A stretch of 64,000 nt of DNA. Origin: Gallibacterium genomosp. 1. Its GTDB lineage: Bacteria; Pseudomonadota; Gammaproteobacteria; Enterobacterales; Pasteurellaceae. Positions within the stretch are counted from its first letter, which is position 1; each line of letters opens with the position of its first letter. A program made the position numbers and the translations under genes. The notes under the pieces were generated by a model, which saw only the letters and a program-made list of their open reading frames with translations, was not told where the DNA came from and did not search any database. Below are positions 10,212 through 17,835 of the stretch, piece after piece. The stretch covers positions 1-64,000 of the forward strand of contig NZ_JPXX01000001.1 of assembly GCF_000771875.1 (NCBI RefSeq). The letters run 5' to 3'.

Positions 10212-10483
10212 CTATTGCAATCCTGCGCCGCCCAATCCGATCAATGCCAATAACATCGGCGAAGTGATTAAGCCAATGAAAACTAAAACCCACGCTAGGA
10301 TATTTAGACATATCCCTTTCGTATTTCTACTTTTTATCGCAAAAATAGTGCCGATTATCGCAATAATGGCAGCTAAAGGAACAAACACCATTCCCAAAAA
10401 GAGAATGCCTAAAACGGCAAAAATACAGGCAATAATTGCCGCAGTTACCCAGTCTTTGTTTTTTGCGATAGTGCATCAGTCAT
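10212..10483 (-). pseudogene. Small multi-span membrane protein gene with a frameshift in an A6 run
   Basis: An ATG at 10483 with a strong AGGAGG site opens a frame (MTDALSQKT) that stops after 12 codons. The frame that continues to 10212 encodes a hydrophobic protein (DWVTAAIIACIFAVLG through ALIGLGGAGLQ) with about three membrane segments. One extra A in the A6 run (T6 at 10459-10464 on the plus strand) joins both into a 90-residue product beginning MTDALSQKNKDWVTAA. The interval of 272 bases is one short of a codon multiple, as expected. This may be a true mutation, a slippage switch or a sequencing error. Without repair, translation could start only internally at 10397. No function recognised. 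Confidence 0.7.
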
Positions 10484-10508
10484 ATTTCCTCCTAATTTTT
10501 GATTTTGC

Positions 10509-10544
10509 ACCTAAAACAGGTTCATTAGCGAACCTAAAATAGGT
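10509..10544. promoter_or_regulatory. Tandem 13-bp palindromic operators
   Basis: Two near-identical palindromes, ACCTAAAACAGGT (10509-10521) and ACCTAAAATAGGT (10532-10544), are 23 bp apart centre to centre. The whole block is also dyadic (TTGCACCTA to TAGGTGCAA; AGGTTC to GAACCT). It fills the gap between the divergent regulator and membrane-protein genes and ends four bases before the regulator ATG, covering its ribosome site. Binding by the adjacent Xre-type protein, with autoregulation, is inferred. Confidence 0.75.
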
Positions 10545-10547
10545 GCA

Positions 10548-10787
10548 ATGGAAAAATTAAGATCATCTATTTATTCTCAGGAACAGGTGTTTTTACGTGA
10601 ACTTTTTATTAAAAAACGTAAAACATTAGGTTTATCGCAACGGGTTTTATCCGACAGGCTCGGTGTTATTTATTCGCTGATAGGAAAGATTGAAACCGGC
10701 GACAGACGTTTGGATATTGTTGAATTTATTCAATATTGTATTGCTCTGGAATTAGAACCAACTGAAGTGTTGGCACAACTGCAATAG
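10548..10787 (+). CDS. Xre-family helix-turn-helix regulator
   Basis: A 79-residue protein that is essentially one HTH_3 (Cro/C1-type) domain. The segment RELFIKKRKTLGLSQRVLSDRLGV spans helices 1-3 with the LSQ turn, followed by YSLIGKIETGDRRLDIVEF, the usual helix 4-5 part. No extra effector domain. The ATG lies four bases after the second operator, so the protein probably represses itself and the divergent membrane/lipoprotein genes. Such small regulators are common in mobile or accessory loci. A bidirectional terminator follows. Confidence 0.85.
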   Translation: MEKLRSSIYSQEQVFLRELFIKKRKTLGLSQRVLSDRLGVIYSLIGKIETGDRRLDIVEFIQYCIALELEPTEVLAQLQ

Positions 10788-10822
10788 CAAATTCTATCGG
10801 CGAAGGAAGAAAAAGAGGAATA

Positions 10823-10857
10823 AAAAATGTCGAGTTTTAATTATACTCGACATTTTT
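10823..10857. terminator. Bidirectional terminator between the Xre gene and ilvH
   Basis: Stem AAAAATGTCGAGT (10823-10835) / ACTCGACATTTTT (10845-10857), with A- and T-runs on both sides, between convergent genes. Confidence 0.88.
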
Positions 10858-10871
10858 CTTCTTGAGGTATT

Positions 10872-11369
10872 TTACAATAGTAGACAATTTTTCTCGCCAC
10901 GCGAAAGCGTAATTAAACCGGAACGTACAATTTCAATGACGGAAGTTTCCTCTTTTAAGGCTTTAATAAAAGCGTTCAATTTTTCACTATCACCATTTAA
11001 CTGAACGGTATAAGTTTTTGGCGTAACGTCGACAATCTGTCCACGATAAATATCTGCCATCCGTTTTACCTCTTCTCTCACCTGTCCTTGAGCTTTAACT
11101 TTAATCAGCAATACTTCTCTCTCCACGTGCTCGACATCACTTAGATTAATTACGCGATAGACATCGATTAATTTATGTAATTGCTTTTCAATCTGTTCCA
11201 ACACCTGTTCATCGCCATAAGCTTCAATCGTCATACGGGAAAGTGTCGGATCATCTGTCGGCGCAACGGTTAAACTTTCGATATTAAAAGCACGTTGTGA
11301 GAACAATCCAACTACACGAGATAACGCACCTGACTCATTTTCTAATAATACTGATAAAATTCTACGCAT
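10872..11369 (-). CDS. ilvH: Acetolactate synthase small (regulatory) subunit
   Basis: Regulatory subunit that confers valine feedback inhibition on IlvI. The 165 residues begin [26 protein letters not shown], an ACT domain with the valine-site region, followed by the C-terminal small-subunit domain. Its ATG overlaps the ilvI stop by one base (TAATG), so the two are translationally coupled. Length is close to E. coli IlvH (163). Confidence 0.96.
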   Translation of the reverse strand: MRRILSVLLENESGALSRVVGLFSQRAFNIESLTVAPTDDPTLSRMTIEAYGDEQVLEQIEKQLHKLIDVYRVINLSDVEHVEREVLLIKVKAQGQVREEVKRMADIYRGQIVDVTPKTYTVQLNGDSEKLNAFIKALKEETSVIEIVRSGLITLSRGEKNCLLL

Positions 11370-13087
11370 TATGATCTCTCCGTTTTGCTTAAATACATTT
11401 CATTCATTGCACCACCACGCATTTGCATCGGATAAACGTGTTCTGTTTCATCAACACGAATATCGACAAAGACCACTTTATCCTTAATTGCCAATGCTTC
11501 CGCTAATTTCGTTTCCAATTCGTCAGGATGTTCAATTCGCATTCCGATATGTCCATAAGCCTCAGCCAATTTAACAAAATCCGGTAATGAATCCATATAG
11601 GATTGTGAATGACGTCCGGCATAAATAATATCTTGCCACTGTTTTACCATTCCCAAGAAACGGTTATTTAAACTAACAATCACTATTGGTATTCCGTACT
11701 GTTTTGCCGTTGAAAGTTCTTGAATATTCATTTGAATACTGCCATCACCGGTCACACAGACAACGCTTGCTTCAGGATGCGCCAATTTCACTCCTAATGC
11801 TGCCGGCAAACCAAAGCCCATTGTTCCCAATCCTCCTGAATTGATCCAACGACGCGGTTTAGCAAAAGGATAATGCAATGCTGCAAACATTTGATGTTGC
11901 CCTACATCTGAAGCAATATAAGCCTCTCCTTTAGTTAATTTATAAAGTGTTTCAATAACCTGCTGCGGTTTAATTACTTCACTATTTTTTTCATAATTTA
12001 AGCAATGTTTTTCTCGCCATTGTTCAATTTGTTGCCACCAATCAGATAACCATTGTTGTGCTTTTGCAATATCCTCTTCTGTCAACAAAGTTAAAAATTC
12101 ATCTAATACCGTTTTCGCATCACCTACAATTGGAATATTAGCAATAACATTTTTTGAAATTGAAGTTGGATCAATATCAATATGAATCACTTGAGCATAA
12201 GGACAATATTTTGCCAAGTTATTGGTAGTTCGGTCATCAAAACGTACTCCGATACCAATAATTAGATCACTCTGATGCATTGCATTATTTGCTTCATATG
12301 TCCCGTGCATACCAAGCATTCCAAGGAATTGTTTATCATCACCTGGGAAACCACCTAATCCCATTAAAGATGCAGTCACAGGAAGGTTTAAATTATGAGC
12401 AAATTGGGTTACTTCTTCAGCACAATTTGAAGTGATCACGCCACCACCAATAAACAAAACAGGACGCTTGGCAATTTGAATAGCTTTAAGTGCTTTCTTA
12501 ATTTGTCCTTTATGTCCTTGTAAAGTTGGATTATAGGAACGCAAGTGTACCTCTTCCGGATAACTGTAATTATATTTGACTGCCGGATTAAGCACATCTT
12601 TTGGTAAATCAATAACAACTGGGCCAGGCCTACCAGTTGAAGCAATATAAAATGCTTTTTTCATAATATAAGGAATATCTTCTGCTTTCTTCACTAAAAA
12701 GCTATGTTTCACGACTGGTCTAGAAATACCGACCATATCACACTCTTGGAATGCATCACTACCGATTAAATTCCCCATTACCTGACCGGATAGCACTACC
12801 AATGGAACAGAATCCATATAGGCTGTAGCAATTCCCGTAATAGTATTCGTTGCTCCAGGACCAGAAGTGATTAAAACACAACCAACTTTGCCTGTTGAAC
12901 GTGCATAACCGTCTGCCATATGGACTGCCCCCTGCTCGTGACGTACTAAAATATGTTCAATACCGCCAAGTTGATGAATAGCATCATAAATATCTAGCAC
13001 CGAACCACCGGGATAACCAAATAAATATTCCACACCCTGATCTCGTAATGATTGAACGACCATTTCCGCACCAGATAATTTTTTCAT
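11369..13087 (-). CDS. ilvI: Acetolactate synthase large subunit
   Basis: Thiamine-diphosphate enzyme making acetolactate or acetohydroxybutyrate, the first common step of branched-chain amino acid synthesis. The 572 residues begin [19 protein letters not shown]. Motifs: catalytic glutamate in [18 protein letters not shown]-region [10 protein letters not shown], and the ThDP/Mg site GDGSIQMN plus NN. The ATG at 13087 has GGAG six bases upstream; an ATG twelve bases earlier overlaps that site. It forms an operon with ilvH. I saw no leader peptide with runs of branched-chain codons upstream. Confidence 0.96.
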   Translation of the reverse strand: MKKLSGAEMVVQSLRDQGVEYLFGYPGGSVLDIYDAIHQLGGIEHILVRHEQGAVHMADGYARSTGKVGCVLITSGPGATNTITGIATAYMDSVPLVVLSGQVMGNLIGSDAFQECDMVGISRPVVKHSFLVKKAEDIPYIMKKAFYIASTGRPGPVVIDLPKDVLNPAVKYNYSYPEEVHLRSYNPTLQGHKGQIKKALKAIQIAKRPVLFIGGGVITSNCAEEVTQFAHNLNLPVTASLMGLGGFPGDDKQFLGMLGMHGTYEANNAMHQSDLIIGIGVRFDDRTTNNLAKYCPYAQVIHIDIDPTSISKNVIANIPIVGDAKTVLDEFLTLLTEEDIAKAQQWLSDWWQQIEQWREKHCLNYEKNSEVIKPQQVIETLYKLTKGEAYIASDVGQHQMFAALHYPFAKPRRWINSGGLGTMGFGLPAALGVKLAHPEASVVCVTGDGSIQMNIQELSTAKQYGIPIVIVSLNNRFLGMVKQWQDIIYAGRHSQSYMDSLPDFVKLAEAYGHIGMRIEHPDELETKLAEALAIKDKVVFVDIRVDETEHVYPMQMRGGAMNEMYLSKTERS

Positions 13088-13255
13088 ATCCTTCTCCATT
13101 TTCTTGTTTTATTGATGTTGTGATTTAGTTTTACTGCATATTTTTAACTTTGTCTATAGCAACACATATCGACAAATGAGAATAACTTTAGAAGTTAATG
13201 CTAAACAAGCAGCATTTTAAAGAAAAAAATAAAATAATTTTAGAAAAAATCAAAA

Positions 13256-13280
13256 AAAATACGGCATAAAGCCGTATTTT
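13256..13280 (-). terminator. Terminator of the NhaC-family gene
   Basis: AAAATACGGC (13256-13265) pairs with GCCGTATTTT (13271-13280); a T-run follows on the minus strand. It separates the transporter from ilvI. Confidence 0.88.
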
Positions 13281-13303
13281 ATAAAATATAATTTTTATTT
13301 AAT

Positions 13304-14839
13304 TTATTTTGAAATTTTCCGTTGAGATCTAAAAATGAAAAGTAAAATCGTCAACGCAACGGCAGTTATTACAAAACCTAAAATGGCTGAATCTGTAAAA
13401 CCTACCCCGATATAACCAGCAAATGAAGCAACTGCAACTACTGCTGCGTAAGGCAATTGTGTTGTAACATGGTCAATATGGTTACAAGCTGCGCCAGTAG
13501 AAGACAAGATTGTAGTGTCGGATACTGGTGAGCAGTGGTCACCACACACAGCGCCCGCCATTACAGCTGATAAACAAGGCAACATTAATGCAGGATCGGC
13601 ATTTGCTGCCATTGCTGCTGCAATTGGTAGCATAATTCCGAATGTCCCCCAACTTGTTCCAGTAGAGAAAGCCATAATAATGGCAAGAAGGAATAATAAT
13701 GCAGGCAATAATTGTGTCATCATATTGCCACTGACAAGGCTAGCCAAATATTTTCCAGTATTAACATCACCAACGATAGTATTAATTGTCCAAGCAAAAA
13801 AGAGAATAGTAATTGCACCGGACATTGATTTAAAACCAAGAAGAATAGCTTTAATATAGTCAGTAAAACTGATGGTATTGAATACAAATAACGAAGCAAC
13901 GACAAAAGAAATTAAACTACCAACAACCAGCGAAATACCAACAGTCGTGTTTTCAAATGCCCCTAAAACTGAAAAAGAGTGTCCATTTTCCGCTAATGCT
14001 TGATATCCAGTATACATCATCATTGACACTGTACCGGCAATTAAAACTAAAATTGGTACGATTAAAGCACTAACTCGCCCTTTAACAACTTCTTCATCTT
14101 GTTGTTCACTGTTATGCTCTGCCTGTAATGCTTGATTTTCGTGGCGAGCCATTGAGCCGATATCAAAAGAGAAATAAGCAACGAAAAAGACAGTGATAAT
14201 GGCAAATATTGCATAATAGTTCATCGCACTCATTGCCACAAATGCCCCCATCGGCGAATACTCCGTAATTGAATGTGTTGCTAATAATCCAGCAACAAGC
14301 GTCATAATATAAGCACCCCAACTTGAAATAGGCATCAATACACACATTGGTGCGGCGGTTGAATCCAAAATATAGGCCAATTTTGCACGAGAAACTTTAA
14401 ATTTATCAGTTACCGGACGAGCAATTGCTCCCACAGCTAAACTATGGAAATAATCATCAATAAAAGTAAAAAATACCAAGCACGCAGTTAATAATTTTGC
14501 ACCACGTCTATTTTTAATATGTCTTTGAGCCCAAGCAGCAAATGCCTGATTGCTTCCAGATACAGTTAGTAATGAAGTCAATGCACCCAACACTAATAAA
14601 AAAATAATAATATTCACATTATTATGATTAATACCGTCTTCACCATAGACTAATGATAAAACACTATTTTTAATATAAATTGCCGCATCAAGCGGATTGG
14701 CATTCGTCAACATTAATGCACCAACAACAATCCCTGTTGTTAATGATAAAAGCACACGCCTTGTTAGCATGGCTAATGTTAAAGCTAATAATGGCGGTAC
14801 AATCGACCACACAGAAGAAGAAAAATCAGTAAGTTCCAT
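13304..14839 (-). CDS. NhaC-family transporter under lysine riboswitch control (candidate lysine importer)
   Basis: Inner-membrane protein of 511 residues and about 11-12 hydrophobic segments, starting MELTDFSSSVWSIVPPLLAL. Family features are FIDDYFHSLAVGAIARPVTDK and FSTGTSWGTFGIMLPIA. NhaC-superfamily proteins are mostly annotated as Na+/H+ antiporters, but members behind lysine riboswitches have been proposed by comparative genomics to carry lysine (called LysW). The riboswitch directly upstream makes lysine uptake the better inference here; transport has not been shown by anything in this sequence. Single gene with its own terminator. Confidence 0.85.
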   Translation of the reverse strand: MELTDFSSSVWSIVPPLLALTLAMLTRRVLLSLTTGIVVGALMLTNANPLDAAIYIKNSVLSLVYGEDGINHNNVNIIIFLLVLGALTSLLTVSGSNQAFAAWAQRHIKNRRGAKLLTACLVFFTFIDDYFHSLAVGAIARPVTDKFKVSRAKLAYILDSTAAPMCVLMPISSWGAYIMTLVAGLLATHSITEYSPMGAFVAMSAMNYYAIFAIITVFFVAYFSFDIGSMARHENQALQAEHNSEQQDEEVVKGRVSALIVPILVLIAGTVSMMMYTGYQALAENGHSFSVLGAFENTTVGISLVVGSLISFVVASLFVFNTISFTDYIKAILLGFKSMSGAITILFFAWTINTIVGDVNTGKYLASLVSGNMMTQLLPALLFLLAIIMAFSTGTSWGTFGIMLPIAAAMAANADPALMLPCLSAVMAGAVCGDHCSPVSDTTILSSTGAACNHIDHVTTQLPYAAVVAVASFAGYIGVGFTDSAILGFVITAVALTILLFIFRSQRKISK

Positions 14840-14907
14840 AACGCTAACCTAATAAAAAGCAAAAGCGTCTAGCGAGTGTTCAAAAGGATTCACAAATAAG
14901 GAAGGAT

Positions 14908-15111
14908 AAAAAAAGATTAACCACCTTAACTCGTAGCGCTCCATAGTTAAACCAAAATAATACTATGACAGTATCGTCCCTTTCGGCAACGATCCCAACC
15001 AATTAAGATGACGCTTAATTGATTTCGGCGGTTATTCCTTTCCCTTCTTCTCAAAGCTGTCAGCTCAAAGAAGCTACTTATAATAATCGCACCTCTACTT
15101 CAGGTGGCTAA
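14908..15111 (-). ncRNA. Lysine riboswitch (L box) with P1-linked terminator
   Basis: Read on the minus strand the segment shows conserved L-box blocks in order: GTAGAGGTGCG (15098-15088), AGGGAAAGG (15045-15037), CCGCCGAAAT (15031-15022), GGTTGGGATCGTTGCCGAAA (15001-14982), ACTGTCATAGTA (14972-14961) and GGAGCGCTACG (14942-14932). The P1 stem extends outward as TTAGCCACCT (15111-15102) with AGGTGGTTAA (14926-14917), a 10-bp helix with one G-U pair, and seven U residues (14914-14908) follow almost at once. Lysine binding should stabilise P1 and thereby a terminator, switching off the transporter gene that starts 69 bases later. Confidence 0.93.
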
Positions 15112-15273
15112 AAGATACAACAAGTAACAAAAAAAGCAAGTTCTTTTAAATTATATTTATTATTTAATTATTCTTTTATTAATTTTTATATTTACCTTTT
15201 CTATTATTTTCTATAAAATCACTTTGTTCTTTTTTATTCCAATACTATTAACATATCCATAGGAGAATTATTA

Positions 15274-15687
15274 ATGGAAGAGTTATTAAAAACATTAAAT
15301 AATATTCGCTCATTGCGCCTTGTAGCTCGTGAATTATCTTTTGAACAATTAATGACAATTTTCAGTAAATTTGAACAAGTTGTTGAAGAAAGAAAAGCAG
15401 AAGAAGAATCTAAAAAACAGAGTATTGCTGCTCATCAAGAAAAAATTGAAAAATATAAAGAATTATTAAAATCAGAAGGTATTTCTCCGGAAGAATTGTT
15501 AGAAGTGATGAGCTTACAAAAATTCAATCCATCTCAACATAAAAAACGGGCTCCTCGTCCTGCAAAATATCAATATACAGATTTGGATGGTTCTAGAAAA
15601 ACTTGGACTGGTCAAGGTAGAACTCCAAAAGCAATGCAAATTCAGATTGACAAAGGTGCAACTTTAGAAAGCTTTGAAATTAAGTAA
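15274..15687 (+). CDS. hns: H-NS nucleoid-associated protein
   Basis: Global silencer of AT-rich and acquired DNA. At 137 residues it matches H-NS length. It has an N-terminal coiled oligomerisation region (MEELLKTLNNIRSLRLVARE through a Lys/Glu-rich helix to about residue 80) and a C-terminal DNA-binding domain with the AT-hook-like TWTGQGRTPKAM. AGGAGA precedes the ATG. The upstream 140 bases are extremely AT-rich, in line with the self-repression known for hns. Ends at a terminator. Confidence 0.96.
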   Translation: MEELLKTLNNIRSLRLVARELSFEQLMTIFSKFEQVVEERKAEEESKKQSIAAHQEKIEKYKELLKSEGISPEELLEVMSLQKFNPSQHKKRAPRPAKYQYTDLDGSRKTWTGQGRTPKAMQIQIDKGATLESFEIK

Positions 15688-15705
15688 TATTTATTATCCA
15701 TTTTT

Positions 15706-15741
15706 AAGGTCTATTTTTTGAATAATAGACCTTTCTTTTTT
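15706..15741 (+). terminator. Intrinsic terminator of hns
   Basis: AAGGTCTATT (15706-15715) pairs with AATAGACCTT (15724-15733), then CTTTTTTCTTTTT-like sequence. Confidence 0.9.
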
Positions 15742-16230
15742 CTTTTTGGGTTGAAATATGTAGATTATTCAAAATTATCCATCATAATAAGCTCTTCTAC
15801 CCTGTCACTTTTAATATAAAAGTTAATGCTACATTAATTTACAGTATATCCAAAAATGAATAATTCCTTCCCAAAATACACTTTTTGATAATCAGGTTTG
15901 CTCTTTATTATTGAATTTAGAGTTGTTAATTTTTCGATATAAAAAGCATTCTACTGATTTATTCCGAAAAGTTAAACTACAATTTTAAGGACTGAATCTG
16001 TATTTTTTCATTGCAGTCCGTCTTTTAGGTTGTAGTTGTAATCCTTCAATATCGAAATATAAACAGATTTAGTCAGATGTTACTTCTCTGTTTTGGAATG
16101 TTGAATTGAGCAATCAATGTTAGTCTAGAAACGGCAAACGTAAGATAGGTGAATAAAAAGGCTTCCGTAGTATTGAAAATAGCAATCAACGACTTGCTAC
16201 TTACAAATTCGGCTATATTCAGTCATAAAA
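15742..16230. other. Gene-free AT-rich stretch with nested inverted repeats
   Basis: No convincing gene on either strand. Nested inverted repeats lie inside it: TTTCGATAT (15932-15940) with ATATCGAAA (16049-16057); AACTACAA (15975-15982) with TTGTAGTT (16030-16037); GGACTG (15989-15994) with CAGTCC (16014-16019). The arms are not fully collinear, so this could be a decayed mobile-element end or a long imperfect hairpin. In Haemophilus relatives glgP follows glgA at this point; I see no glgP remnant. Confidence 0.55.
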
Positions 16231-16278
16231 ATCTGCACCCTATGTGTTGGATAATAAGACTAACTTTAGGGTGCAGAT
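16231..16278. repeat. 48-bp inverted-repeat element downstream of glgA
   Basis: Perfect 10-bp ends ATCTGCACCC (16231-16240) and GGGTGCAGAT (16269-16278). The interior GTGTTGG..AATAAG..AACTTT is shared with the element at 51602. Reading inward from the right end gives CTGCACCC...AAAGTT, like IS3-family (IS150-group) terminal repeats, but no transposase lies between the ends. It begins 35 bases beyond the glgA stop. Confidence 0.8.
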
Positions 16279-16312
16279 CACTCATTGGAAATGCTTTTTT
16301 AGTTTCGATCAA

Positions 16313-17743
16313 TTATTTATTATACAATTCAAAATAACTTTTTGCTGCTTTTTGCCAACTGAAATCTTGGCTCATCGCAGTAGAACGTATTAAACTCCAT
16401 TGTCGTGGTTTTTGCCAAATAGACAACATTTGATCAATAGCATAAAGAAAACCCTCCACATCTGCAAATTGGAACACAAAACCAGTTGCGATTTTTTGTT
16501 TTTGTGTTTCCGGTGTGGTGTCTACTACCGTATCAGCTAATCCACCGGTCGCACGCACTAGTGGCAAAGTACCATATTTTAAGCCGTATAATTGTGTTAA
16601 CCCGCAAGGTTCAAAACGGCTCGGTACTAAAATAACATCACCACCAGCCACCATTTGGTGAGAAAGAGCTTCGTTATACGCAATCTTTACACCAATTTGT
16701 TGTGGGTATTTCGCTGCTAATTGACGTAAAGTTTCTTCAAAATGTGGTGCACCTGTTCCTAACACAGCCAATTGCACACCACGATTTATCAATGCTTCTG
16801 CAGCATTAATCACCAAATCTGCACCTTTTTGTTCCACTAAACGAGTAACCATTACTAACAAGGGTACAGTTTCTGTTTCTGTTAAACCGAATTCTGCCTG
16901 CAATACCTGTTTGTCTTTTTTCTTACCTTGCATTTTGCCGTGTTTATAGGTTTTAGCAATGTAGTTATCTGTTGCAGGATTCCAAACTTGATCGTCAACA
17001 CCATTTAAGATACCGTGTAAGCGATTTTGGGCTGCTCGAGTTTGCAATAAACCATCAAAACCGTATGCCATACTAGGATCGGTAATCTCTTTAGCATAAG
17101 TTGGACTTACTGCTGTAATTTCATCGGCATAATACAAACCAGATTTAAGATAAGAAATTTGTCCGTAAAACTCCAAACCATCAACGTGGAAAAAGTGATA
17201 TGGCAGCTGTAATTCCGCCATATGACGGGCATTAAACATACCTGCATAAGCTAAATTATGGATGGTAAAAATTTTCTTCAATGGTAATTGCCAAGCAGTA
17301 GCATAAGCTGCTGCCAAACCAGCTTGCCAATCGTGCATATGCATAACATCCGCCTCGCCCCACCACTGATCTGCTCCAGCGGCTAAGGAAGCTCCTACCC
17401 AACCAAGCGTTGCAAAGCGTAAATAGTTATCGGAATAATCCTGATAATATTCGTTATGATATGGATTACCACCGCGATCAAATAGATGTGGTGCATTAAT
17501 TAAATAAATGCCAATGCCTTTATATTCTGCAAAACGAATTTCAATATGTCCGGCAAAACTGAATAAATGTAATGAATGTTGATGTTGCGGAAGTTTTTCT
17601 GCTACCGCCGGATACATTGGTAAAACGACCCTAACATTCATACCTTCTGCTTGTTGTGCAAATGGTAATGCACCCATTACATCAGCTAAACCGCCAGTTT
17701 TAATTAATGGGTATAATTCAGAACAAATATGAAGTACTTTCAT
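16313..17743 (-). CDS. glgA: Glycogen synthase (ADP-glucose)
   Basis: Adds glucose from ADP-glucose to growing alpha-1,4-glucan (GT5). 476 residues, starting MKVLHICSELYPLIKTGGLADVMGALP with the ADP-glucose-binding KTGGL motif. The C-terminal domain carries PSRFEPCGLTQLYGLKYGTLPLVRATGGLADTV, the conserved second KTGGL-like region. Last gene of the glycogen operon here. A 15-bp-stem hairpin separates it from glgC, so its expression may be set apart. No glgP follows, unlike the order known in H. influenzae. Confidence 0.96.
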   Translation of the reverse strand: MKVLHICSELYPLIKTGGLADVMGALPFAQQAEGMNVRVVLPMYPAVAEKLPQHQHSLHLFSFAGHIEIRFAEYKGIGIYLINAPHLFDRGGNPYHNEYYQDYSDNYLRFATLGWVGASLAAGADQWWGEADVMHMHDWQAGLAAAYATAWQLPLKKIFTIHNLAYAGMFNARHMAELQLPYHFFHVDGLEFYGQISYLKSGLYYADEITAVSPTYAKEITDPSMAYGFDGLLQTRAAQNRLHGILNGVDDQVWNPATDNYIAKTYKHGKMQGKKKDKQVLQAEFGLTETETVPLLVMVTRLVEQKGADLVINAAEALINRGVQLAVLGTGAPHFEETLRQLAAKYPQQIGVKIAYNEALSHQMVAGGDVILVPSRFEPCGLTQLYGLKYGTLPLVRATGGLADTVVDTTPETQKQKIATGFVFQFADVEGFLYAIDQMLSIWQKPRQWSLIRSTAMSQDFSWQKAAKSYFELYNK

Positions 17744-17769
17744 TGATTTAACCTTAATTTTTTTAAGTA

Positions 17770-17815
17770 AAATATCCGCTTTTTAGATTCTGCTATCAAT
17801 AAAAAGCGGATATTT
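17770..17815 (-). terminator. Strong stem-loop between glgC and glgA (possible attenuator)
   Basis: Perfect 15-bp stem AAATATCCGCTTTTT (17770-17784) / AAAAAGCGGATATTT (17801-17815), 16-base loop. It lies inside the operon, 20 bases after the glgC stop and 26 before the glgA ATG. The T-tract after it is short, so partial termination or mRNA processing is more likely than a full stop. Confidence 0.6.
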
Positions 17816-17835
17816 ATTAAGACAGGAATAACAGA

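Noticed and set aside
10264-10542. 92-codon plus-strand frame opposite the small membrane-protein gene
   Set aside because: Antisense to the repaired membrane-protein frame and crosses the operator block; no start signal.
13088-13255. Possible attenuator leader before ilvI
   Set aside because: No leader peptide with runs of Ile, Leu or Val codons and no competing hairpins; the only terminator there belongs to the NhaC-family gene.
16149-16337. 62-codon open frame across the inverted repeat after glgA
   Set aside because: No ribosome site, runs through the repeat element and into the glgA end; composition is non-coding.
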